In this document: in pieces, positions 1 to 5,877 of the stretch
How positions within the stretch are numbered: the stretch's first letter is position 1
Layout: each line of letters starts with the position of its first letter
DNA from: an uncultured Lachnospiraceae bacterium
GTDB lineage: Bacteria > Bacillota > Clostridia > Lachnospirales > Lachnospiraceae
Direction: 5' to 3'
NCBI GenBank assembly: GCA_947178115.1
Contig: CAMWXF010000123.1
Span: 1 to 6,143, forward strand
DNA length: 6,143 nucleotides
The notes under the pieces: generated by a model
What the model was told of the DNA's origin: nothing
What the model saw: the letters and a program-made list of their open reading frames with translations, nothing else
Databases searched by the model: none
Translations under genes and position numbers: made by a program

Positions 1-1830
1 TGGATTATGCTGTATTTGGGAAAATGGCTGCTTTCTGTTATCCTGCTTTTCTTTCTGATTTATGCCAATGGATTCTTGGTAAAAAGGCGTAAGAAAGAGT
101 TTGGGCTGTATCATATCTTAGGATTAGAGAAAAAACATATCGGTGCAATGATGTTTGTGGAAACTTTTCTGCTCTATATTGCTGCACTATGTGGCGGCAT
201 CATATTTGGGCTGGTGCTCTCCAAGCTATTGTTTTTGCTGCTGCTTCGGATATGCGGAATGCCGACGGATATACGCTTTGTTTTTGAGCCGGAGGCTTTT
301 AAGGAGACAATAGTCTATTTCGGTTACGTGTACCTGATCAATTATGCGGGTAGTCTGCGTCAGGTCGGCAAGGCGAGGCCGGTAGAGCTTATGAGCGGCA
401 GCAGGAAAGGCGAGAAAGAACCGAAGTTTCTGTGGCTATATGCATTTCTTGGAATGGCAGCCATGGGTGTTGGTTATTTTTGCTCGATTACCTCAAAGGT
501 TAATGAAATGATTTTTACAAACTTTTTTATGGCAGTCTTCCTCGTAGTTATAGGAACTTATCTTCTGTTTACTTCGGGAAGTATCGCATTCTTGAAATGG
601 ATGAAGACAAGGAAGAAGACTTACTATCACCCAGAGAACTTTATCACCGTTTCGGGAATGCTTTACCGCATGAAAAAGAGTGCCGCAAGCCTTTCCAATA
701 TCTGCATTTTTTCTACCATGGCGCTTATTACCCTCATATGCACGTTATCCCTATGGATCGGCATGGACGGGTGTCTGCATTTTACATGTCCGTACGATAT
801 GACAATGTCTTACTGTGAGGAAAAAGTGTCACAGTCAGATGTTATGCAAGAAATCAATAGCTTGGAAGAAAAGTATGGTCTTATCGCTCAGAGAGTGGAC
901 GTGTATGACAAGGTGGAACTTTCTGTGAAAAAGATAGAGAACAGATTTGAAATACAGGACGGAAAAGATTATGCGGAATGGTACGCCGTGGATATTCTTA
1001 CACAGGATGATTATAACAGCGTGCAGAACGGTTCTGTCAGTCTTGAGGAGGATGATGCGCTTATTTACAGCAGTGGCAGAGATTTTGCTTATGATACTAT
1101 TGATTTCTTCGGCAGAGAGTTTCGGGTACAAGAAGAGATCGATGATTTTTTCCCTCATCCTAAGGCAGAAGGCAATATATTTGAGGCGCGCTATATAATG
1201 GTCGTCAGGGATGAACAGGTGCGGGATACATGTGTCAGAGCATGGTGTGAGACGGTTGGTGTGGAGGACGTAGACGGATTCCTGCAAAGTGATGAAACCC
1301 GGCGTGTTTTGCTCCTTTTGGAAGGCGCAGATGAAGAAAAGTCCGCATTTTTAAAGGAATTCAGTGTATGGGGACAAAGTCAGCCGGGATTTACAAGTCT
1401 GCAAAACGGCGTGGAGCGAAGGGAAAATGATCATATTATGTATGGTTCACTTCTGTTCATCGGTGTCCTGTTTGGTTTAATATTTTTCATGTGTTTAATT
1501 CTGATCATGTACTATAAACAGATTACGGAAGGATATGAGGACAGAGATAATTTCGGTATTATGCAAAAGGTGGGAATGAGTGATCAGGAAATTCACCAAA
1601 CGATACACAGACAGATCCTTATGGTATTCGGACTGCCGCTTGTCGGAGCACTTCTGCACACTATGGCAGGGATGTTTATGGTAAAAGGGTTGTTAGGGGT
1701 ATTAGCATTCTTTGACATGAAAGTGTTTGTTGGCAGCATAGCAGGGGTATCGGCTTTGTTTGCGGCAGTGTACGGTGCAAGCTATCTTATTACAGCGAAG
1801 ACATATTATCGGATCGTGAGGCAGGAGTGA
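1..1830 (+). CDS. BceB-type ABC transporter permease (FtsX family), 5'-truncated by window edge
   Basis: This is the membrane subunit of a BceAB-type ABC transporter; in this family such permeases work with a BceA-like ATPase and often a two-component system to sense and resist cell-wall-active peptides. The frame is open to base 1, and the ATG at base 7 lies inside a membrane segment, so it is not the real start; by comparison with BceB about 55 residues are missing. Numbering from that ATG, hydrophobic segments lie near 5-22, 46-80, 98-114, 141-160, 168-192 and 229-252, then a hydrophilic, probably extracellular domain of about 220 residues (255-477), then segments near 478-502, 535-556 and 573-596. 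Family hallmarks are KRRKKEFGLYHILG (26-39), LRQVGKARPVELM (117-129) and YYKQITEGYEDRDNFGIMQKVG (502-523), the last highly typical of this group. The ATPase and regulators are not visible and would lie upstream. Its peptide substrate cannot be told from sequence. The C-terminus and stop are intact. Confidence 0.93.
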   Translation, partial: WIMLYLGKWLLSVILLFFLIYANGFLVKRRKKEFGLYHILGLEKKHIGAMMFVETFLLYIAALCGGIIFGLVLSKLLFLLLLRICGMPTDIRFVFEPEAFKETIVYFGYVYLINYAGSLRQVGKARPVELMSGSRKGEKEPKFLWLYAFLGMAAMGVGYFCSITSKVNEMIFTNFFMAVFLVVIGTYLLFTSGSIAFLKWMKTRKKTYYHPENFITVSGMLYRMKKSAASLSNICIFSTMALITLICTLSLWIGMDGCLHFTCPYDMTMSYCEEKVSQSDVMQEINSLEEKYGLIAQRVDVYDKVELSVKKIENRFEIQDGKDYAEWYAVDILTQDDYNSVQNGSVSLEEDDALIYSSGRDFAYDTIDFFGREFRVQEEIDDFFPHPKAEGNIFEARYIMVVRDEQVRDTCVRAWCETVGVEDVDGFLQSDETRRVLLLLEGADEEKSAFLKEFSVWGQSQPGFTSLQNGVERRENDHIMYGSLLFIGVLFGLIFFMCLILIMYYKQITEGYEDRDNFGIMQKVGMSDQEIHQTIHRQILMVFGLPLVGALLHTMAGMFMVKGLLGVLAFFDMKVFVGSIAGVSALFAAVYGASYLITAKTYYRIVRQE

Positions 1831-1842
1831 AAGAAGAATGTA

Positions 1843-1879
1843 TGATTCGGGAAAATACGTAAGGCATTTTCCCGAATCA
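1843..1879. terminator. Perfect 14-bp hairpin between convergent genes, probable bidirectional terminator
   Basis: The arms TGATTCGGGAAAAT (1843-1856) and ATTTTCCCGAATCA (1866-1879) are perfectly complementary around a 9-nt loop. The hairpin begins 12 bp after the permease stop and ends 12 bp from the DAHP synthase stop region, so it fits both transcripts. There is no strong U-tract: the + strand continues with GAAAGG and the - strand with TACATTCTTCTTTC, which is modestly T-rich. The T run lies inside the stem. Termination is inferred from placement and symmetry. Confidence 0.7.
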
Positions 1880-1891
1880 GAAAGGTGCTTA

Positions 1892-2920
1892 TTATTCATA
1901 TTCCGCAATATCATAGATCAGCCGTTCAGACGCCTCCCATCCCAGACAAGGGTCAGTAATGGATTTACCATAGATACCTTCTCCGATCTTCTGGCAGCCT
2001 TCCTCGATATAGCTTTCCACCATAACGCCCTTGACCATACGGTGGATATCGCTGTTTAACTTCCTGCTGTGCATGACTTCCTTGACGATACGAATCTGCT
2101 GCTCGTACTGTTTGTTAGAGTTATTGTGATTGGCATCGATGATACATGCCGGATTCACAAGATCAAACTCTTGATATAAGGAGTAGAGCATGGCGAGATC
2201 CTCATAGTGATAGTTGGGCAGGCTTCTGCCGTGTTTGTTGACGGAACCGCGCAGTACAGCGTGTGCCAGCGGATTACCGCCTGTTTTTACCTCGTAACCT
2301 CTGTAGATAAAATCATGAGGATGCTGCGCTGCATAGATAGAGTTCAGCATGACCGAAAGCGTACCGCTGGTGGGATTTTTCATACCTGCGGGAACATCAA
2401 AACCGCTGACTGTCATACGGTGCTGCTGGTCTTCCACGGAACGTGCGCCGATAGCCACATAGGAGAGGATGTCCTCCACATAACCCCAGTTGTCGGGATA
2501 GAGCATCTCGTCGGCGGCAGTCAGTCCGGATTCCTCGATGGCACGGATATGCATTTTGCGCATGGCGATCAGACCGCTTGTAAAGTCGGGTTTCTTCTCG
2601 GGATCGGGCTGACTGACGATTCCCTTATAGCCTTCCCCGGTGGTGCGGGGTTTGTTGGTATAGATTCTGGGAATGAGAATTAATTTATCCTTGACTTGTT
2701 CGTTGACACGTGCAAGCCGGTTTACATAATCACATACGGCCTCCTCATTGTCTGCCGAGCAGGGACCGATGATGACAAGAAATTTTTTGCTTTTACCGGT
2801 GATAACATCACTGATTTCGGCATCGCGCGCTGCTTTCAGTCTGACAAGATGTTCAGGCATCGGAAACTCTTTGCGGATATCATCCGGTGTTGGTAATTTT
2901 GCTACATAATGAAAAGACAT
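1892..2920 (-). CDS. aroF: 3-deoxy-7-phosphoheptulonate (DAHP) synthase, class I AroF/AroG type
   Basis: This cytoplasmic enzyme condenses phosphoenolpyruvate and erythrose 4-phosphate to DAHP, the first step of the shikimate route to Phe, Tyr, Trp and chorismate. The 342 residues match the class I-alpha family (about 350 in E. coli). Aligned by eye to E. coli AroG, the metal ligands are Cys54 (IGPCSAD), His265 (IIDANHNNSNKQ), Glu302 (GVMVESYIEEG) and Asp323 (SITDPCLGW). Substrate-binding positions are also present: Arg85, Lys90 and Arg92 (KPRTT), Arg160 (GARSVEDQ), Lys181 (GMKNPTSGT) and Arg224 (AVLRGS). All catalytic residues therefore appear intact. The segment after KPRTT reads GEGYKGI where E. 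coli has VGWKGL, which suggests a distinct subgroup. The N-terminus is short, and which aromatic amino acid inhibits the enzyme, if any, cannot be inferred. The start is backed by AAGGAG 9 nt upstream. The gene ends in tandem TAA stops. It is transcribed in the same direction as the flippase gene but has its own promoter in the 117-bp gap. The paralogue symbol (aroF rather than aroG or aroH) is conventional only. Confidence 0.96.
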   Translation of the reverse strand: MSFHYVAKLPTPDDIRKEFPMPEHLVRLKAARDAEISDVITGKSKKFLVIIGPCSADNEEAVCDYVNRLARVNEQVKDKLILIPRIYTNKPRTTGEGYKGIVSQPDPEKKPDFTSGLIAMRKMHIRAIEESGLTAADEMLYPDNWGYVEDILSYVAIGARSVEDQQHRMTVSGFDVPAGMKNPTSGTLSVMLNSIYAAQHPHDFIYRGYEVKTGGNPLAHAVLRGSVNKHGRSLPNYHYEDLAMLYSLYQEFDLVNPACIIDANHNNSNKQYEQQIRIVKEVMHSRKLNSDIHRMVKGVMVESYIEEGCQKIGEGIYGKSITDPCLGWEASERLIYDIAEYE

Positions 2921-2929
2921 TGTTCTATA

Positions 2930-2935
2930 CTCCTT
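2930..2935 (-). promoter_or_regulatory. Shine-Dalgarno site of DAHP synthase gene
   Basis: Read on the - strand this is AAGGAG, separated by 9 nt from the ATG at 2918-2920. It fixes the start codon chosen for the DAHP synthase. Confidence 0.85.
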
Positions 2936-2983
2936 AATTGTTCTTTAGTACCATTCTAAGATTTCTCTGGCAAAAACACATAC

Positions 2984-3012
2984 ATTATAGTATATTAAGC
3001 TAAGAATCGCAA
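2984..3012 (-). promoter_or_regulatory. Sigma-A-type promoter of DAHP synthase gene
   Basis: On the - strand a -35 box TTGCGA (3007-3012, 4 of 6 consensus) is followed by a 17-bp spacer and a perfect -10 box TATAAT (2984-2989). Transcription should start near 2977, giving a leader of about 57 nt. I see no riboswitch, T-box or convincing leader peptide in that leader. The promoter lies wholly in the gap between the flippase stop and the DAHP synthase start. Confidence 0.75.
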
Positions 3013-3023
3013 GTAAAATGCGA
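3007..3023. repeat. Short inverted repeat overlapping the -35 box of the aroF promoter
   Basis: TCGCA (3007-3011) and TGCGA (3019-3023) form a 5-bp inverted repeat around a 7-nt centre. The left arm overlaps the -35 hexamer of the aroF promoter, where a repressor would act. The arms are short enough to arise by chance, so an operator role is a guess. Confidence 0.25.
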
Positions 3024-3037
3024 AGGAATGATTTGGG

Positions 3038-4468
3038 TCAGCAACCATGACCTTGAGCTTTCTTTGAAATACGCAATGCGGATACCGTACATAGGAATGT
3101 CTGCAGCATCTGGCTTGCCAGCATACCCCACAGGTATCCTTTGATTCCGTACACTGGGATAGCAATGAAGACGAACAGCAGGCGCAGTAAGAGGCTTACC
3201 ACACTGAACAGGAATGTCTGTGCAGTCTTGCCGAGTCCGTTTAAGATGCTGCTTAGTGTACTGGCAATATACATAAAAGGACAGATAAAACTGAGCGTCA
3301 GGATAAAACTGCCGGCCAGTTCCGAATGGAACAGCAGGCGGCCGGCGCTTCGGCCCAGAAGAAGAAACATAGCAGTACACCCGCAGCCGAGTAGCAGACA
3401 GTATCGTATGGAGGTCATGATGGCACGTCTGACGGCATTCTGATTGCCGCTTGCGTCCGCTTCGGAGACGATGGGCAGCAGCAGTACGGAGATCGAGTTG
3501 GTGATGGCGGAGGGGAACAGGATGAGCGGAAGACTCATTCCTGTCAATACACCGTAGACTCCCAGAGCGTCCGCATTATTCAGGCCATAGGCCATGAGCC
3601 GGTTCGGGATATAGATCGCTTCAATGCTCTGTAACAGGTTGATGACCAGCCGGTTGGCAGACAACGGCACGGCGAGCCGTAGCAGCTGTCCCATGATATG
3701 GCGGTAGGCTGCAAGCACTTTGTCGGGAGCAGAGAACTGCGATTTGCGGCGATGTGTGCCGCGGGCAGGCAACAGGCTATACGCCCTGTGGCAATCGTGA
3801 TTGTCGACGGCAGGGAAAACCTGATGTGCGCGGGACATAATCGCGATGACGGAGACGATCATGGATGCGCTCTCGCCGATCACCAGACCGACTACGGCGA
3901 AACTGATCGTCGGTTCCATGTTATGCTGTCTGCAGATGTGGTAGATCAGATAAACGGAGCCTACGCGGCAGATTTGTTCGGCTAATTGTGATATGGCCGG
4001 AATTGCGGTTTTGCGGATCCCATAGAAATATCCGTTGATACAGGAATGTACGGTTGCCATGGGAATGGAAAGAGCAATGATGCGAAGGAGAGGCGCAGTC
4101 CGCGCTTCCAATAAGAGAGTAACGGCGATCATATCTGCGTACAGATAGATATACAGGGCACAGGCGATGGAAATTGCCATTGCCATAAGGAAGCCCGCCC
4201 ACAGTGTTCGGAAAGATGTCCGATAGTCCCGCGTGCTTGTTTCGCTGGCCACGTATTTCGAGATGGCAGTCTGTATGCCGGAGACGGTGAGCGCAAAGGA
4301 GAGGGCAAGTACAGGGGCAATCAGCTGATAGATTCCCATGCCCTCGGCACCGAACACATTGGATAGGAAAATACGATAGAAAAATCCGATAAAACGGCTG
4401 AGGAGTCCTGTCAGTGTAAGGATGACGGTTCCGGTTACTAACGGATGATTTAACTTTTGCAGCTTCAT
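3038..4468 (-). CDS. SpoVB-like polysaccharide/lipid-linked oligosaccharide flippase (MOP superfamily)
   Basis: This is a polytopic inner-membrane protein of the MOP (MATE/Wzx/MurJ) exporter superfamily, in the SpoVB-like group of Gram-positive bacteria. Members are thought to flip undecaprenyl-linked envelope precursors; B. subtilis SpoVB is needed for spore cortex formation. The 476 residues contain about a dozen hydrophobic stretches. The family-typical N-terminus has LSRFIGFFYRIFLSNVFGAEGMGIYQLI (residues 23-50), followed by SGIQTAISKYVASE (63-76). The second half begins with RLAVPLSANRLVINLLQSIEAIYIPNRL (264-291), followed by LILFPSAITNSISVLLLPIVSEA (315-337), both characteristic. A hydrophilic linker lies at about 212-258 between the two halves. 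The length is slightly under the ~518 residues of B. subtilis SpoVB but both halves look complete. An in-frame stop lies just upstream of the ATG, leaving no alternative start; the ribosome site is weak. The gene is divergent from mnmA. It may be sporulation-specific or a general flippase; the sequence does not decide, so no symbol is given. Confidence 0.9.
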   Translation of the reverse strand: MKLQKLNHPLVTGTVILTLTGLLSRFIGFFYRIFLSNVFGAEGMGIYQLIAPVLALSFALTVSGIQTAISKYVASETSTRDYRTSFRTLWAGFLMAMAISIACALYIYLYADMIAVTLLLEARTAPLLRIIALSIPMATVHSCINGYFYGIRKTAIPAISQLAEQICRVGSVYLIYHICRQHNMEPTISFAVVGLVIGESASMIVSVIAIMSRAHQVFPAVDNHDCHRAYSLLPARGTHRRKSQFSAPDKVLAAYRHIMGQLLRLAVPLSANRLVINLLQSIEAIYIPNRLMAYGLNNADALGVYGVLTGMSLPLILFPSAITNSISVLLLPIVSEADASGNQNAVRRAIMTSIRYCLLLGCGCTAMFLLLGRSAGRLLFHSELAGSFILTLSFICPFMYIASTLSSILNGLGKTAQTFLFSVVSLLLRLLFVFIAIPVYGIKGYLWGMLASQMLQTFLCTVSALRISKKAQGHGC

Positions 4469-4536
4469 AGAACACCATCTTTATATGGGATATGGTTTAA
4501 ATGTATGCGCAAGCGTCAGACGGAAGAACCGGACAG

Positions 4537-4555
4537 ATCATTTTTCACAAATGAT
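4537..4555. repeat. Perfect 7-bp palindrome in the divergent flippase/mnmA intergenic region
   Basis: ATCATTT (4537-4543) and AAATGAT (4549-4555) are perfect inverted repeats around the 5-nt centre TTCAC. The site sits 68 bp from the flippase start and 54 bp from the mnmA start. It has no U-tract on either side in the orientation a terminator would need. It could be an operator serving one or both divergent genes; that role is inferred from location and symmetry only. I could not find convincing -35/-10 pairs for either gene in this 141-bp gap. Confidence 0.35.
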
Positions 4556-4596
4556 AGAAAGCAAAAAAAAACGAAAAAGAGTTATTGTATTTTATA

Positions 4597-4602
4597 GAAG
4601 GA
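4597..4602 (+). promoter_or_regulatory. Shine-Dalgarno site of mnmA
   Basis: GAAGGA ends 7 nt before the ATG at 4610-4612 and supports that start. The AT-rich stretch just upstream (4581-4596) may hold a -10 element, but no matching -35 box was found. Confidence 0.75.
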
Positions 4603-4609
4603 ATCTGTT

Positions 4610-5698
4610 ATGGAAAAGAAAAAAGTCGTAGTAGGCATGTCTGGCGGAGTGGATTCTTCCGTGGCTGCCTACCTGTTAAAAGAACAAGGGTATGACGTGA
4701 TCGGGGCGACCATGCAGATCTGGCAGGACGAGGACCGGGATGTGCAGGAAGAAAACGGCGGCTGCTGTGGACTCAGCGCCGTAGACGACGCGAGAAGAGT
4801 GGCACAGTTATTGGATATTCCATATTATGTGATGAATTTCAAGGAAGAATTCAAATGCCGTGTCATGGATTATTTCGTGGAGGAATATCTGGCGGGCAGA
4901 ACACCCAATCCCTGTATTGCATGCAACCGCTATGTGAAGTGGGAAGCTATGCTTAAGAGGAGCCTGGAGATCGGCGCGGATTATATCGCCACAGGACACT
5001 ATGCGAGAATTGCCCGGCTGTCAAACGGCAGATACGCCATTAGGAATTCCGTGACGGCAAAGAAAGATCAGACTTATGCTTTATATAATCTGACGCAGGA
5101 ACAGCTTGCGCACACGCTTATGCCGGTTGGCGAGTATACGAAGGAGGAGATCAGAGAGATCGCTAAGAAGGCAGGACTTCCCGTGGCACATAAACCGGAC
5201 AGTCAGGAGATATGCTTTATACCGGATCATGATTATGCGGCATATATTGAAACGGCGGCGGGAGATCGTGTTCCGAAAGAGGGAAATTTTGTAACTAAAG
5301 ACGGAGAGGTTCTGGGAAGGCACCGCGGTATTACGCATTACACGGTGGGGCAGCGAAAAGGATTAAATCTTTCCATGGGGCGCCCTGTGTTTGTGACACA
5401 GATCAGACCTGAGACCGACGAGGTAGTGATCGGTGAGGCAGGGGATGTGTTCGGAGACGTGCTGCTCTGTGATCATATTAACTATATGGGAATGGAAGAT
5501 TTATCACAGCCCCGGGAGGTGTTGGCGAAGATACGTTATGCCCACGCGGGAGAATGGTGTGTGATAGAGCGCGTGGCGGAAGATATGATCAAATGTACTT
5601 TCCGGAAACCGGTGCGCGCCATTACGCCGGGACAGGCAGTGGTCTTCTATGAGGACGGATGTGTGTTGGGCGGCGGAAGTATAAAGGGCGTAAATTGA
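4610..5698 (+). CDS. mnmA: tRNA-specific 2-thiouridylase MnmA
   Basis: MnmA (TrmU) adenylates and thiolates C2 of the wobble uridine U34 in tRNAs for Lys, Glu and Gln, taking sulfur from a persulfide donor; it acts in the cytoplasm. At 362 residues it has the usual family length. The N-terminal ATP-pyrophosphatase loop is SGGVDSS (11-17). The tRNA- and sulfur-handling cysteines are Cys105 in [12 protein letters not shown] and Cys202 in SQEICFI, matching the Cys102/Cys199 pair of E. coli. ATGHYAR (127-133), DQTYALY (153-159) and the [11 protein letters not shown] (243-253) segment are further signatures, and the C-terminal beta-barrel domain ends normally with LGGGSIKG. A Gly-Gly-Cys-Cys-Gly motif at 50-54 is common in clostridial homologues. 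No partner sulfurtransferase (IscS-like) gene lies beside it; the upstream neighbour is divergent. There is no sign of frameshift or truncation. Confidence 0.97.
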   Translation: MEKKKVVVGMSGGVDSSVAAYLLKEQGYDVIGATMQIWQDEDRDVQEENGGCCGLSAVDDARRVAQLLDIPYYVMNFKEEFKCRVMDYFVEEYLAGRTPNPCIACNRYVKWEAMLKRSLEIGADYIATGHYARIARLSNGRYAIRNSVTAKKDQTYALYNLTQEQLAHTLMPVGEYTKEEIREIAKKAGLPVAHKPDSQEICFIPDHDYAAYIETAAGDRVPKEGNFVTKDGEVLGRHRGITHYTVGQRKGLNLSMGRPVFVTQIRPETDEVVIGEAGDVFGDVLLCDHINYMGMEDLSQPREVLAKIRYAHAGEWCVIERVAEDMIKCTFRKPVRAITPGQAVVFYEDGCVLGGGSIKGVN

Positions 5699-5706
5699 AC
5701 ATCCCG

Positions 5707-5761
5707 TAAGAAAATCTTAAGAAATTCTACCGATTTCCTTCACGACATTTTCACAGCCTCT
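5707..5761 (+). promoter_or_regulatory. 11-bp phased direct repeats, candidate response-regulator binding region
   Basis: TAAGAAAATCT (5707-5717) and TAAGAAATTCT (5718-5728) are tandem 11-bp repeats differing at one base. One 11-bp unit further on, TCACGACATTT (5740-5750) and TCACAGCCTCT (5751-5761) share 7 of 11 positions in the same phase. Direct repeats at 11-bp spacing are the usual target layout of OmpR/PhoB-family regulators. The array starts 9 bp after the mnmA stop and lies upstream of and across the probable promoter of the unknown gene at 5878. The binding role is inferred. Confidence 0.45.
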
Positions 5762-5771
5762 GTGATAGGAT
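5742..5771 (+). promoter_or_regulatory. Probable weak promoter for the unknown gene at 5878
   Basis: ACGACA (5742-5747, 4 of 6 to TTGACA) and TAGGAT (5766-5771, 4 of 6 to TATAAT) are separated by 18 bp. The spacer contains the perfect 6-bp inverted repeat TCACAG-CCT-CTGTGA (5751-5765), which could be an operator. Weak boxes next to phased repeats suit an activator-dependent promoter. An alternative -10 is TACAAT (5811-5816), but it lacks a good -35 and lies inside the leader hairpin. Confidence 0.4.
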
Positions 5772-5777
5772 GGGTAC

Positions 5778-5815
5778 TTGTAAGCATATGTATATAGGGT
5801 GGATTCGGCTTACAA
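5778..5815 (+). other. Leader hairpin 1 upstream of the unknown gene
   Basis: TTGTAAGC (5778-5785) and GCTTACAA (5808-5815) pair perfectly over 8 bp around a 22-nt loop. The stem can be lengthened by TAC (5775-5777) pairing with GTA (5817-5819) across a bulged T at 5816. It lies about where the transcript from the proposed promoter would begin. No U-tract follows, so it is not an ordinary terminator. It does not match any riboswitch core I recognise. Confidence 0.45.
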
Positions 5816-5829
5816 TGTAAAAACAGCAG

Positions 5830-5859
5830 TCCGAGGCGGAGAGAGTTTCCCTGCTCGGA
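5830..5859 (+). other. Leader hairpin 2, just upstream of the ribosome site
   Basis: TCCGAG (5830-5835) pairs with CTCGGA (5854-5859) around an 18-nt loop and ends 5 nt before the ribosome-binding sequence. GCAG (5826-5829) could alternatively pair with CTGC (5851-5854), which would compete with the main stem. Its closeness to the ribosome site makes a role in mRNA stability or translation possible; this is inference. Confidence 0.4.
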
Positions 5860-5864
5860 AGCAG

Positions 5865-5872
5865 AGGAGAGG
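5865..5872 (+). promoter_or_regulatory. Strong Shine-Dalgarno site of the unknown gene
   Basis: AGGAGAGG, with AGGAG ending 8 nt before the ATG at 5878, is the best ribosome site in the window. It argues that the reading frame starting there is real. Confidence 0.8.
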
Positions 5873-5877
5873 TTATT

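Noticed and set aside
2207..2683. A 158-codon + strand open frame antisense to the DAHP synthase gene.
   Set aside because: The opposite strand encodes all catalytic motifs of DAHP synthase. This frame has no ribosome site or recognisable features.
2934..2981. A 15-codon open frame on the - strand in the DAHP synthase leader, considered as an attenuator peptide.
   Set aside because: Its ATG lies upstream of the predicted transcription start. It has no ribosome site and no run of aromatic codons, and no alternative terminator hairpin is seen.
3921..4478. A 185-codon open frame on the - strand starting 10 bp upstream of the flippase gene and overlapping it.
   Set aside because: It is out of frame with a clear flippase gene. 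Its product is rich in Arg, His, Pro and Cys, with no domain pattern, as expected of a shadow frame.
4500..4507. CATACATT on the - strand upstream of the flippase gene, resembling the -10 of sporulation sigma-E promoters.
   Set aside because: No matching sigma-E -35 element was found at the expected distance. A single 8-base match in a 141-bp gap is not enough to call a promoter.
5775..5877. Possible known riboswitch (c-di-GMP, SAM, guanidine, ZTP, THF or preQ1) in the leader of the unknown gene.
   Set aside because: None of the conserved core sequences of these classes is present as far as I can read; only simple hairpins are seen.
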